Origin: Flammeovirgaceae bacterium UBA5867
Lineage (GTDB): Bacteria > Bacteroidota > Bacteroidia > Cytophagales > Cyclobacteriaceae
DNA: 15,995 bases
Reading direction: 5' to 3'
NCBI GenBank assembly: GCA_002432545.1
Contig: DJFR01000070.1
Coordinates: 1-15,995 of the forward strand
In this document: one piece after another, positions 7,524 to 14,868 of the stretch
How positions within the stretch are numbered: position 1 is the stretch's first letter
Layout: the number at the start of each line of letters is the position of its first letter
Made by a program: the position numbers and the translations under genes
The notes under the pieces: model-generated
Told to the model about the DNA's origin: nothing
The model's input: the letters and a program-made list of their open reading frames with translations, nothing else
Databases searched by the model: none

Positions 7524-8528
7524 ATGATGGCTCCGCTGATATCCGTGGTTATTCCTACGTATAAACGTAAAGCGTTATTGCTGCGATGTGTGGAAGCGCT
7601 TTCAAAACAGTTTTTCCTCAATCATCATTTTGAAGTGATCGTGGTGAGTGACGGACCAGATGATGAGACCAAACATGCTGTTGAAAATACATGTCGTGCG
7701 TTGTATCCCGATCTGGCAATACAATATATAGCATTGCCGGCCAAACGCGGACCGGCCGCTGCACGCAACCTCGGATGGTATCGCGCCAAGGCTGCACTGA
7801 TTGCATTTACCGATGACGACTGCATACCGCACCCCGACTGGCTTCAGCAGCTTTACGATGCCTATACCAGAACCGGATTGAAAGATGTAGCCTTTACGGG
7901 AAGAACGATCGTTCCTATACCACCCACTCCTACCGACTATGAACGAAATATAGCCAACCTGGAGCGTGCTGAATTTATAACGGCCAACTGTGCGGCTACA
8001 CGCACAGCGCTGGTACGGATCGATGGCCTTGATGAAGCTTTTACCATGGCATGGCGTGAAGACAGTGACTTTCAGTTTAAACTGATCCGGCAGAACATAC
8101 CAATTATACCCGTAAAGCAAGCGTGTGTTACACATCCCGTGCGGAAAGCTCCGTGGGGTATATGTATACGAGAAGAGAAAAAAGGAATGTTCAATCCGTT
8201 GCTGATGAAGAAGCACCCGAAGTTATGCAGGGAAAAATTCAGAATTACACCTCCGTGGTATTATTATGCTATGGTGGCTTGTTGTATTGCTGCAATCACC
8301 GGTATACTTGTCGGGGCACCCGGCTGGCTTTTATTTGTGCCGCTGACTATATGGGCGATGTTATTGGTTGATTTTATCCGGAAGCGACTACGCTATACTT
8401 CGCGTTCCTTCAGTCATATCATGGAAATGATAATCACATCACCGCTTCTTCCTTTCCTGTCAATATACTGGTGGTGGTATGGGGCGTTTCGCTTTCAGGC
8501 GTTCCCACTATCGATGCGCAAGCGATAG
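7524..8528 (+). CDS. GT2 glycosyltransferase with C-terminal membrane helices
   Basis: This is a 334-residue GT-A fold enzyme. The N-terminus ISVVIPTYKRKALLLRCVEAL (6-26), VIVVSDGPDDET (38-49) and GPAAARNLGW (76-85) are standard GT2 nucleotide-binding motifs. The metal-binding acidic triad is FTDDDCIPHPDW (95-106), and the catalytic-base region is WREDSDF (177-183). The tail has helices at about 245-265, 267-284 and 302-322, which anchor the enzyme at the inner membrane where a lipid-linked or membrane-bound acceptor would be. The start is the ATG at 7524 (ATGATG). An in-frame GTG at 7500 would add eight residues and would overlap the upstream palindrome. It is divergent from the first GT9 gene and overlaps the convergent second GT9 gene by 21 nt. 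Donor and acceptor are not predictable. Confidence 0.88.
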   Translation: MMAPLISVVIPTYKRKALLLRCVEALSKQFFLNHHFEVIVVSDGPDDETKHAVENTCRALYPDLAIQYIALPAKRGPAAARNLGWYRAKAALIAFTDDDCIPHPDWLQQLYDAYTRTGLKDVAFTGRTIVPIPPTPTDYERNIANLERAEFITANCAATRTALVRIDGLDEAFTMAWREDSDFQFKLIRQNIPIIPVKQACVTHPVRKAPWGICIREEKKGMFNPLLMKKHPKLCREKFRITPPWYYYAMVACCIAAITGILVGAPGWLLFVPLTIWAMLLVDFIRKRLRYTSRSFSHIMEMIITSPLLPFLSIYWWWYGAFRFQAFPLSMRKR

Positions 8529-9617
8529 CGCTTTGTCTTCCGAATTCAGCAACACATCAACCGCGTTCATGACATCGTCTGGTGATGCAGACGCCTGCTG
8601 ATTATTGAAGTAATGTTCCTGCACATAGCGGATGATCTCATTTTTACTCTGCATGTTTTCCGGAACATCGTATGGCAATACGGTGCCGGGCACTTTCCAC
8701 GGTGTGTGCTGCGGATTGGTAAGCGCATATAGAACAATCACACGTGTTTGCGTTGCAGCCGCTATATGAATTGTACTGGTATTAACAGAAATCACCAGCG
8801 AAGCATGCCTGATCAACATGGCAAACTCTTCCACTGAGAGCAGTCCTGCAACAGAATATACCTTCTCTTCAACTCCGCTTTTTATACGTTCCGCTAGCGG
8901 AGCTTCCGATTCTGTACCGGTAATAATTACCTGGAACTCGTGCATACTGGTAATTCTGCGTGCTATTTCAATCCAGTGTTCTTCCGGATATTCACGCTTC
9001 TTCTCGCTCACACCGGGATGTAGTATAATCATCGGCCGGGTAACATCTATACCTTCTTTTTGCAATTTGGCTTTTGCGGCAGGCCATATATATTCGGGAA
9101 GATCCAGCCGTAATGAATCATCGTTTACAGAAGCGCCTATACTTTTTACCAACGCAAGATCTCTTTTTACCTGGTGTCGTATGAGGGTATACGGTTCATC
9201 ATCCGGCAGCCAGTGGGTCAATAACTGGTATGGATTTTCGCGGCAGTACGCGAGGCGCAGAGGTACATCTGCTAAATATAGCAATAACGCTGCAGGTAAC
9301 GGACTCTGACTATATACGGTGAAAATTATAGCAGCATCAAAGCGCTGGGATTTAATTACCTGGATCATGTTGCGTACATCGTTCGCATTATTCGCATCGC
9401 CCGATTGCAGTTTTACCCAGGGAACATCAAACACAATAACATCATCGATCTCGGGGATCATCCGTGCAACCGCACTTCCGATCGAAGAAGTGAGGAGTGT
9501 AATGGAACCCTGAAAGGATTCTTTCAGGGCGCGAAAGGCTGGTGATGACATGATCACATCGCCCATGTTATCAAGCCTTACGCATAAGATCTTTTTACAT
9601 TCTTTCCACGGCTTCAT
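8508..9617 (-). CDS. GT9 heptosyltransferase-like glycosyltransferase (second copy)
   Basis: This is a 369-residue GT-B enzyme of family GT9 and the last gene of the heptose operon. The N-terminal motif is ILCVRLDNMGDVIMSSPAFR (10-29), with the catalytic-type Asp at 20. The donor-side motifs are ILHPGVSEKKREYPEEHW (198-215) and VNTSTIHIAAA (278-288). In the latter the usual 'DTG..H' of heptosyltransferases reads N279-T-S-T-I-H284, so the conserved Asp and Gly are replaced while the His is kept. This could mean a different donor or acceptor from the first GT9 enzyme. The chosen ATG (9617) overlaps the hldE-like stop by 23 nt; an ATG seven codons earlier (9638) is also possible. The overlap implies translational coupling. 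The 3' end overlaps the convergent GT2 gene by 21 nt. Confidence 0.88.
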   Translation of the reverse strand: MKPWKECKKILCVRLDNMGDVIMSSPAFRALKESFQGSITLLTSSIGSAVARMIPEIDDVIVFDVPWVKLQSGDANNANDVRNMIQVIKSQRFDAAIIFTVYSQSPLPAALLLYLADVPLRLAYCRENPYQLLTHWLPDDEPYTLIRHQVKRDLALVKSIGASVNDDSLRLDLPEYIWPAAKAKLQKEGIDVTRPMIILHPGVSEKKREYPEEHWIEIARRITSMHEFQVIITGTESEAPLAERIKSGVEEKVYSVAGLLSVEEFAMLIRHASLVISVNTSTIHIAAATQTRVIVLYALTNPQHTPWKVPGTVLPYDVPENMQSKNEIIRYVQEHYFNNQQASASPDDVMNAVDVLLNSEDKALSLAHR

Positions 9618-11133
9618 GTAATGGAGTGGTAAAATCATGTGCCAGCGATGTGTTCGCTGTATGTATACGTTGAATGATGATAGATGTGGAGTGATCGGGC
9701 ACTAACGGTATAAATACAATCTCGCCACCATTTTTTCGTACCGTACCAGCTTCGGGTAAATCGGCTTCGGTATAGTCGCCACCTTTGGCAAATATATGCG
9801 GCTTCACTACTTCGAGTACCGGCTCGGGTGTATCATTCTCCTCGCTGCCAAAGGCAATCACATAATCTACCGAACGCAATCCTGCCAGTACTTTCATACG
9901 ATCTGCCAATGTATTGATCGGACGCATTTCCCCCTTCAGGCGCTTTATACTTTCATCGGTGTTTATGCCTACGATCAATACATCGCCAAGCTCACGCGCC
10001 TTCTCCAGGTACGACACATGACCGCTGTGCAGTATATCAAAACACCCGTTGGTAAAAACGATTCTTCTTCCGGAGGTCCGGTATAAATCGCATATCATGG
10101 CCAATGTCTCCTGCGAGTATATATACTTGGAATGTATATCAAAATGATTCTGCAACTCCTTACACGAACAGGAGGCAGTACCCTCCTTCTGCACAGCAAT
10201 AGCCGCAGCTGCGGTAGCAACTGCCGATGCTGTAGCCAGGCTTGCACCCGTTATGCACGCGAGTGTAAATGCGCTTATATAGGTATCGCCCGCACCCGAT
10301 ACATTCGGGTTGGTAACTACTGGTGCTGCCGTTTTATATACAAAATTATCCTTATCAAACAGCAGCGATCCTTCTGCATCCAGCGTGAGCGCAGTTATAT
10401 CGGCTTGTGTATGGGTATATATTGCTTCGCCCTGTGTTTCGAGTTGTTCTGACCGGCCGTTACCTTGTGGCGCAAGCCCCAGCAGTTTTACAGCTTCATC
10501 GTAATTTGGTTTTACGAGCGAAGGTTTCAAATCACGAAAGGCCGCGAGGCGCTTGGAGTCTACCGCTATAAATATAGCGTTGTATTTTTTGGTCGCAGCC
10601 AGTGCATCGATCAGTCGTTGTGTGATAACACCCTTTGCGTAATCGGAAATGATAATGGCATCGTACTGCGCGATATCTTCCTCCACGGCCAGGACCAGTG
10701 CTTCGCTGCATGCATCATCAATGGGACTTTCATCGCCTGTATCAAAACGCGTCAGTACGTGTGCACCGGCCATCACGCGGGTTTTAACGATCGTCTTCCG
10801 GTTGCCTGAACGCACAATCTTGCCCGTATCTATACCTGCCTGTTGTAACAAGTCAATGGCTTTATCGCTATCCTCGTCATTGCCGATAACAGACGCAAAA
10901 TATACATCTGCACCAAGTGTAGCTATATTACAAGCTGTATTGGCCGCACCACCAAGCAGCTCTATTCTCTCGGTAACATCTACCACCGGCACCGGTGCAT
11001 CGGGGCACAGGCGTGTACTGATTCCCTTTACATATACATCCAGTATAAAGTCGCCCACTACCAGTACGCGCTTGGTCTTAAAGGCCTGTATAATCGACAG
11101 AAAATCTATATCGGGTACCAACGTTGCTGCCAT
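9595..11133 (-). CDS. hldE: Bifunctional heptose 7-phosphate kinase / heptose 1-phosphate adenylyltransferase
   Basis: This is a 512-residue cytosolic enzyme that phosphorylates D-glycero-D-manno-heptose 7-phosphate at C1 and, after GmhB acts, joins heptose 1-phosphate to AMP. Domain I (about 18-320) is a PfkB/ribokinase fold with VLVVGDFILDVYVKG (23-37), GGAANTACNIA (61-71) and the catalytic GAGD (280-283). Domain II (about 355-490) is a nucleotidyltransferase with FTNGCFDILHSGHVSYLEKA (360-379; the HxGH motif is 369-372), NTDESIKRLKG (391-401), RPIN (404-407) and KGGDY (450-454). Both active sites are intact. The length is slightly above that of E. coli HldE (477), owing to a short C-terminal tail and linkers. 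ATG 11133 is the natural start: it overlaps the GmhB gene by 28 nt, and codons further upstream lie in the shadow of GmhB. Confidence 0.95.
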   Translation of the reverse strand: MAATLVPDIDFLSIIQAFKTKRVLVVGDFILDVYVKGISTRLCPDAPVPVVDVTERIELLGGAANTACNIATLGADVYFASVIGNDEDSDKAIDLLQQAGIDTGKIVRSGNRKTIVKTRVMAGAHVLTRFDTGDESPIDDACSEALVLAVEEDIAQYDAIIISDYAKGVITQRLIDALAATKKYNAIFIAVDSKRLAAFRDLKPSLVKPNYDEAVKLLGLAPQGNGRSEQLETQGEAIYTHTQADITALTLDAEGSLLFDKDNFVYKTAAPVVTNPNVSGAGDTYISAFTLACITGASLATASAVATAAAAIAVQKEGTASCSCKELQNHFDIHSKYIYSQETLAMICDLYRTSGRRIVFTNGCFDILHSGHVSYLEKARELGDVLIVGINTDESIKRLKGEMRPINTLADRMKVLAGLRSVDYVIAFGSEENDTPEPVLEVVKPHIFAKGGDYTEADLPEAGTVRKNGGEIVFIPLVPDHSTSIIIQRIHTANTSLAHDFTTPLHEAVERM

Positions 11134-11681
11134 GCGTGTTCCAGTATTAATTGTGATGCCTGCACAAGATCTTTTGCTATAAACGTTGGCTTGCGTAGCG
11201 AATTCATTTCCCACTCTGTCTCATTACCGTTGTCGATGAGAATTGTTTTGCACCCGGCACGATTACCGGCCTCCACATCGGATAGTATATCTCCAATCAT
11301 CCACGACTGCGAAAGATCAACCTGAAAGTCTTGGGCTGCCTGCAGGATCATACCGGGCTGTGGCTTGCGACAGTCGCAATTCAATGTATAGCATTCTATA
11401 GCGCCTTGCGGATGATGTGGACAATAATAAAATCCATCTATATCCACATCGCCCAGCAATATACCTAACCGTTCCTTTACAGCTTCCAGCGCACGCTCTT
11501 CAAAATAACCGTGAGCTACACCGGCCTGGTTCGAAATAATGATCAGTAAGTATCCGCGTTCTTTCAGGTCAGCCAGGGCCCGTATCGTTCCGGTATAGAG
11601 CACGATGCGGTCCGGGTCTACATTGTAAGGAACATCGTGTATTAGCGTACCATCTTTATCAATGAATATTGCCTTGTTCAT
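11106..11681 (-). CDS. gmhB: D,D-heptose 1,7-bisphosphate 7-phosphatase
   Basis: This is a 191-residue HAD-superfamily (HAD-IIIA) phosphatase that removes the 7-phosphate from D-glycero-D-manno-heptose 1,7-bisphosphate, between the two HldE reactions. It has the nucleophile and acid/base motif FIDKDGTL (6-13; D8 and D10), motif II ISNQAG (49-54), and motif III/IV K106 with GDILSD (130-135). A zinc loop is formed by C87-P-H89 and C102-D-C104, a feature of GmhB and the related histidinol-phosphate phosphatase. No His-biosynthesis genes are nearby, which supports the heptose role. The gene starts 9 nt after the fusion gene stops and its 3' end overlaps hldE by 28 nt, so it is translated as part of one operon. 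Confidence 0.93.
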   Translation of the reverse strand: MNKAIFIDKDGTLIHDVPYNVDPDRIVLYTGTIRALADLKERGYLLIIISNQAGVAHGYFEERALEAVKERLGILLGDVDIDGFYYCPHHPQGAIECYTLNCDCRKPQPGMILQAAQDFQVDLSQSWMIGDILSDVEAGNRAGCKTILIDNGNETEWEMNSLRKPTFIAKDLVQASQLILEHAWQQRWYPI

Positions 11682-11690
11682 GTATATATA

Positions 11691-13625
11691 CTATACTAAT
11701 GGCTGCTGATGCACACCATTTATATAGGTACCGTTACCGTTCTTTTTCGCATGTCCGTTTTCACTTACCAGCTCTTTGGGAATGCTGGTTTTGTTGAAGA
11801 GATTTGTCTCCAGTAAACTGCATATCGTATGCAATACGTGCAAGTGCATTTCCTGGATACGCTGTGTACTGTTGGACGGCACAACGATATCGATATGCGC
11901 ATACTGCGACATCTCCCCTCCTCCTTTGCCGCTTAGTGCTATGCAGTACATCTGCTTATCAACAGCTGCTTTCATGGCTTTGATCACATTGGGAGATTGC
12001 CCGCTGGTGCTGAAGCAAAACAATACATCTCCTTTTTTGCCATGTGCCTCCACCTGTCGCGCAAATATATCTTCAAAGCCTATATCATTCGCCCACGCTG
12101 TAATGATGGAACTGTCGGCTGTTAATGCTATTGCCGGAAGTGCCTTGCGACTGGGCAATTCAAAACGTCCCACGAGTTCTGCTACCAGGTGCTGACTTTC
12201 GGCAGCGCTTCCCCCGTTACCGCATACCAATACTTTTTTATTCTTCGTAAAGCATTCGGCGAGCAATGCTGCGGCTTCCTGTATGGCACCGGCCAGTATT
12301 TTTTTGGATTGTTGAATTGTCTCAATTGCCTGATCAAATGCATCATCAATAAATTCGTAGTCGCGTTCTTCCGGAGCTTTCGGTGACGATGCCAGGTTTA
12401 TCCGATCGTATAGCAACGCCATCTTATCGGCAACCTGTGCCCAGGTAAACATGGCATTGACACGCTTGATCGCGCTACGTTTCATTTTCTGTAGCAGTGC
12501 TTCATCACTCAGCAGCTCATATATTTTCTGTGCGAGTGCATCGGGGTCTTTTGGCGGAACGAGATACCCGGTTTCAGCATCTTTTATACTATATTTTATA
12601 CCACCAACGTTCGCCCCGATAACCGGAGTGCCGCATGCCATTGCTTCGAGGGGTGTTATACCAAACGGTTCGTACCACGGTGTGGTAACAAAAACATCAG
12701 CGGCAGCATAATAGTATTTCAGTACATCTCTGTTCTTGCGGCCTACAAACGTAATGGAGTCTTCTATACCTTCTGCGGCAGCAATCTCCTGCAGACGGGC
12801 AATCTCTTTATCAACAAGCGGATCGGCCGTGTCAGTCTCACCTCCTACTACTACGAGTCGTACCGGTAATTCTGTTTGCTTCAGTTTTGCAAGTGCCTTT
12901 ACAACATTGTCTACACCTTTGCGTGGCACCATCCGACCGAGCTGCAAAATGATATTTTCATTTGCATCGAGGTTCAGCACCATGCGTGCGAGGAGTTTAT
13001 CGATCGGGTAAAATTCCTGCGGGTTAAATCCACAGGGTATAACGGATATTTTCGGCGGTGAAGCGTTATAGTATTGCACGAGGTCTTCTTCATCCTGCGG
13101 ACACTCGGCTATAATATGATCTGCCTCCTGCACAACGCGCTGCTCAATGTCCAATCGCTCGGCAGGGAAACGATCGTTATCGCCCTGGTATATTTTACGA
13201 ACGTGTCCCAAAGCATGAAACGTCACCACAAAAGGTATCTGCAGAATCTCTTTAATTTCAGCCGCTACTTTTGCCGACATAAAGAAGTTGGCATGAACAA
13301 GCGCATAGGCCTGGGGTTGCTGCTGTATAAATTCAAGCATATTATCCCTGAACTCATCCATATAGGACAGCAGTTGTTCTTTCTCTACAAACTCAGTCGG
13401 TCCTGCCTTTATATGCACAATCCTTACCAGGGGCAACCAGTTTACAACCTGGGGCAACTGCTTGTTATCCCATCGTGTAAATACATCTACTGCATATCCG
13501 CGGGCAGCCAGGTGCCTCGCCAACTCACCAACGTATACATTTTGCCCGCCACTGTCTACACCTCCCAGGGTTGCCAGTGGTGATGCGTGCTCGCTGATGA
13601 ATGCTATCCTGCGCTTTATCTTCAT
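11691..13625 (-). CDS. Fusion of GT4 glycosyltransferase and GmhA-type phosphoheptose isomerase
   Basis: This is a 644-residue two-domain protein. Residues 1-410 form a GT-B glycosyltransferase of family GT4 close to the sucrose-phosphate-synthase/MshA type. They include GGVDSGGQNVYVGELA (21-36), TFHALGH (135-141), LGRMVPRKGVD (229-239), and the EX7E pair E319/E327 in WYEPFGITPLEAMACGTPVI. After a charged linker (411-428), residues about 428-608 are a SIS domain of GmhA type: CGNGGSAAESQHLVAELVGR (468-487), ALTADSS (500-506), FSTSGQSPN (538-546) and RIQEMHLHVLH (589-599). Relative to E. coli GmhA, the zinc and catalytic set (H61, E65, Q172, H180) is present with identical spacing as H479, E483, Q591 and H599. 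The last 35 residues are polar (N, G, K) and probably disordered. It would make D-glycero-D-manno-heptose 7-phosphate. It follows the GT4 gene by 11 nt and precedes gmhB by 9 nt. Confidence 0.92.
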   Translation of the reverse strand: MKIKRRIAFISEHASPLATLGGVDSGGQNVYVGELARHLAARGYAVDVFTRWDNKQLPQVVNWLPLVRIVHIKAGPTEFVEKEQLLSYMDEFRDNMLEFIQQQPQAYALVHANFFMSAKVAAEIKEILQIPFVVTFHALGHVRKIYQGDNDRFPAERLDIEQRVVQEADHIIAECPQDEEDLVQYYNASPPKISVIPCGFNPQEFYPIDKLLARMVLNLDANENIILQLGRMVPRKGVDNVVKALAKLKQTELPVRLVVVGGETDTADPLVDKEIARLQEIAAAEGIEDSITFVGRKNRDVLKYYYAAADVFVTTPWYEPFGITPLEAMACGTPVIGANVGGIKYSIKDAETGYLVPPKDPDALAQKIYELLSDEALLQKMKRSAIKRVNAMFTWAQVADKMALLYDRINLASSPKAPEERDYEFIDDAFDQAIETIQQSKKILAGAIQEAAALLAECFTKNKKVLVCGNGGSAAESQHLVAELVGRFELPSRKALPAIALTADSSIITAWANDIGFEDIFARQVEAHGKKGDVLFCFSTSGQSPNVIKAMKAAVDKQMYCIALSGKGGGEMSQYAHIDIVVPSNSTQRIQEMHLHVLHTICSLLETNLFNKTSIPKELVSENGHAKKNGNGTYINGVHQQPLV

Positions 13626-13636
13626 AGCTATAAATA

Positions 13637-14635
13637 TTATATCTCCATCAATTCTGAATCATGAACTTTGCTTGTAGTATGATCGGCCTGTATTACGCGC
13701 TGCACCAGGTTGTACCAATCTTTCCTGAATCGTTCTATATTGAATCGCTCGTTCGCCACCTGTTTACCGGCTTCACCCAACTGTTGGGCTAGTGGCCGGT
13801 TTTGTAGCAGTTGGTTCATTCTGCGAACGAGGTAATCTATATCGGTGTGAATTATACCCGACTCGCCATCGCGGATGACTGTAGTCATTTCTGTTGTAGC
13901 CAGTGCTACGATCGGTACACCAATCATCATGGCTTCGAGTATAGCAAGCCCCAGACTGGTATGACGTATGGGGTTAAAGAAGAAACGATACCGGCTGATA
14001 AACTGCGGCAACTGCGGATGAAGTACTTCACCAAGACCTCCTATATCTTCGCTGCCCATACCGATAAGATCGAGCGGAACCTGCTTGCTTACCTCTGCAA
14101 AAATATCAGCACCCAATCTCCGGCCACGCTCTGATAGGTTGTTGATCACAACAATACCTCTTTCAATTTCACCGGTATAGGATATGGGTGGTGCCATAAC
14201 ACCATGATCAATTACTGTAGCGTATGTATCGTTGTTATCCCACATAAGCTTGTTGAAGTGTGTTACATGCACCAGCGTTATGCGTTTTGAGTTTACAACG
14301 TGACGGGTATCCGTGGGAACCTGCTGCGGTGGATCATGCTCCAGATATATAGCAGGCAACTCGCGCTGTTCAGCCGAAAGTATCTCGTATTGATCTTTGA
14401 GGTAATTGTGTGCCGTTTGAAAAAGAATACAATCAAACGTCATCTCTTTGATATGGGCAACCGGCACCTCAATCACATTTTTTCCAAATGGAAATGTGGT
14501 ACCTCTGCCTATATATCCCTCCTGCTTCTTATCACTTAATGGAATATAAATTTCAAAATCACATTGAGACAAGTAGTACAGGTAACTGCCATGTATATGC
14601 CATGTAAAAATTTTTATAGGAGTACTGCTACGCAT
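13637..14635 (-). CDS. GT4-like glycosyltransferase, first gene of the heptose operon
   Basis: This is a 332-residue GT-B enzyme without signal peptide or membrane helix. The C-terminal Rossmann half shows GIVVINNLSERGRRLGADIF (160-179), LDLIGMGS (188-195), FFFNPIRHTSLGLAILEAM (218-236), and GVPIVALATTEM followed by IRDGESGII (239-262), a GT4 donor-binding layout. The first Glu of the usual EX7E motif is replaced by T226, while the second (E234) is kept. The N-terminal half is divergent and begins IKIFTWHIHGSYLYYL (7-22), a start seen in GT4 enzymes of capsule or surface glycan clusters. It lies 11 nt upstream of the fusion gene. The operon promoter must lie in the 233-nt divergent gap before it, but no good consensus is visible close to the start. 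Sugar specificity is unknown. Confidence 0.82.
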   Translation of the reverse strand: MRSSTPIKIFTWHIHGSYLYYLSQCDFEIYIPLSDKKQEGYIGRGTTFPFGKNVIEVPVAHIKEMTFDCILFQTAHNYLKDQYEILSAEQRELPAIYLEHDPPQQVPTDTRHVVNSKRITLVHVTHFNKLMWDNNDTYATVIDHGVMAPPISYTGEIERGIVVINNLSERGRRLGADIFAEVSKQVPLDLIGMGSEDIGGLGEVLHPQLPQFISRYRFFFNPIRHTSLGLAILEAMMIGVPIVALATTEMTTVIRDGESGIIHTDIDYLVRRMNQLLQNRPLAQQLGEAGKQVANERFNIERFRKDWYNLVQRVIQADHTTSKVHDSELMEI

Positions 14636-14868
14636 AACATTATCAAGTTTTGCGCAGAAGTGGTAAATAATGGAGCCAGCAGAGAAGTAGAGGAATAATG
14701 ACCTTCTTTTGTTGAATTACTTCTAACGAAAAAAACTATTGGACATTTAATTTCTCAGAAGTGTGTACACAAAAATTCAAAGTGTTTCTGCTCGTCACCT
14801 GATAACAAAGGGCATGGATATTTAAAACTTCTATGCAACAAAAATATTGAACTATATCCCTCTGCTGA
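14636..14868. other. Divergent intergenic region of the heptose operon and the MFS gene
   Basis: This 233-nt AT-rich gap must hold the start signals of both the minus-strand operon and the plus-strand MFS gene. One exact TAnnTTTG match on the minus strand (TATTTTTG, 14839-14846) lacks a good -33 element and would leave a leader of about 200 nt. A short palindrome, GTGTACAC, sits at 14763-14770. I see no riboswitch or small RNA fold that I can defend. Confidence 0.4.

Noticed and set aside
7602..8216. Minus-strand open frame of 204 codons inside the GT2 gene
   Set aside because: Shadow frame opposite an intact GT2 enzyme with all motifs; its composition is Cys/Arg/Ser-rich without structure.
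11134..11214. 27-codon N-terminal extension of hldE
   Set aside because: These codons overlap the gmhB coding sequence and have no match to the start of the kinase domain; ATG 11133 gives a normal N-terminus.
14761..14770. GTGTGTACAC palindrome as a regulator site
   Set aside because: An 8-bp palindrome is expected by chance and no second copy was seen near other genes of the locus.
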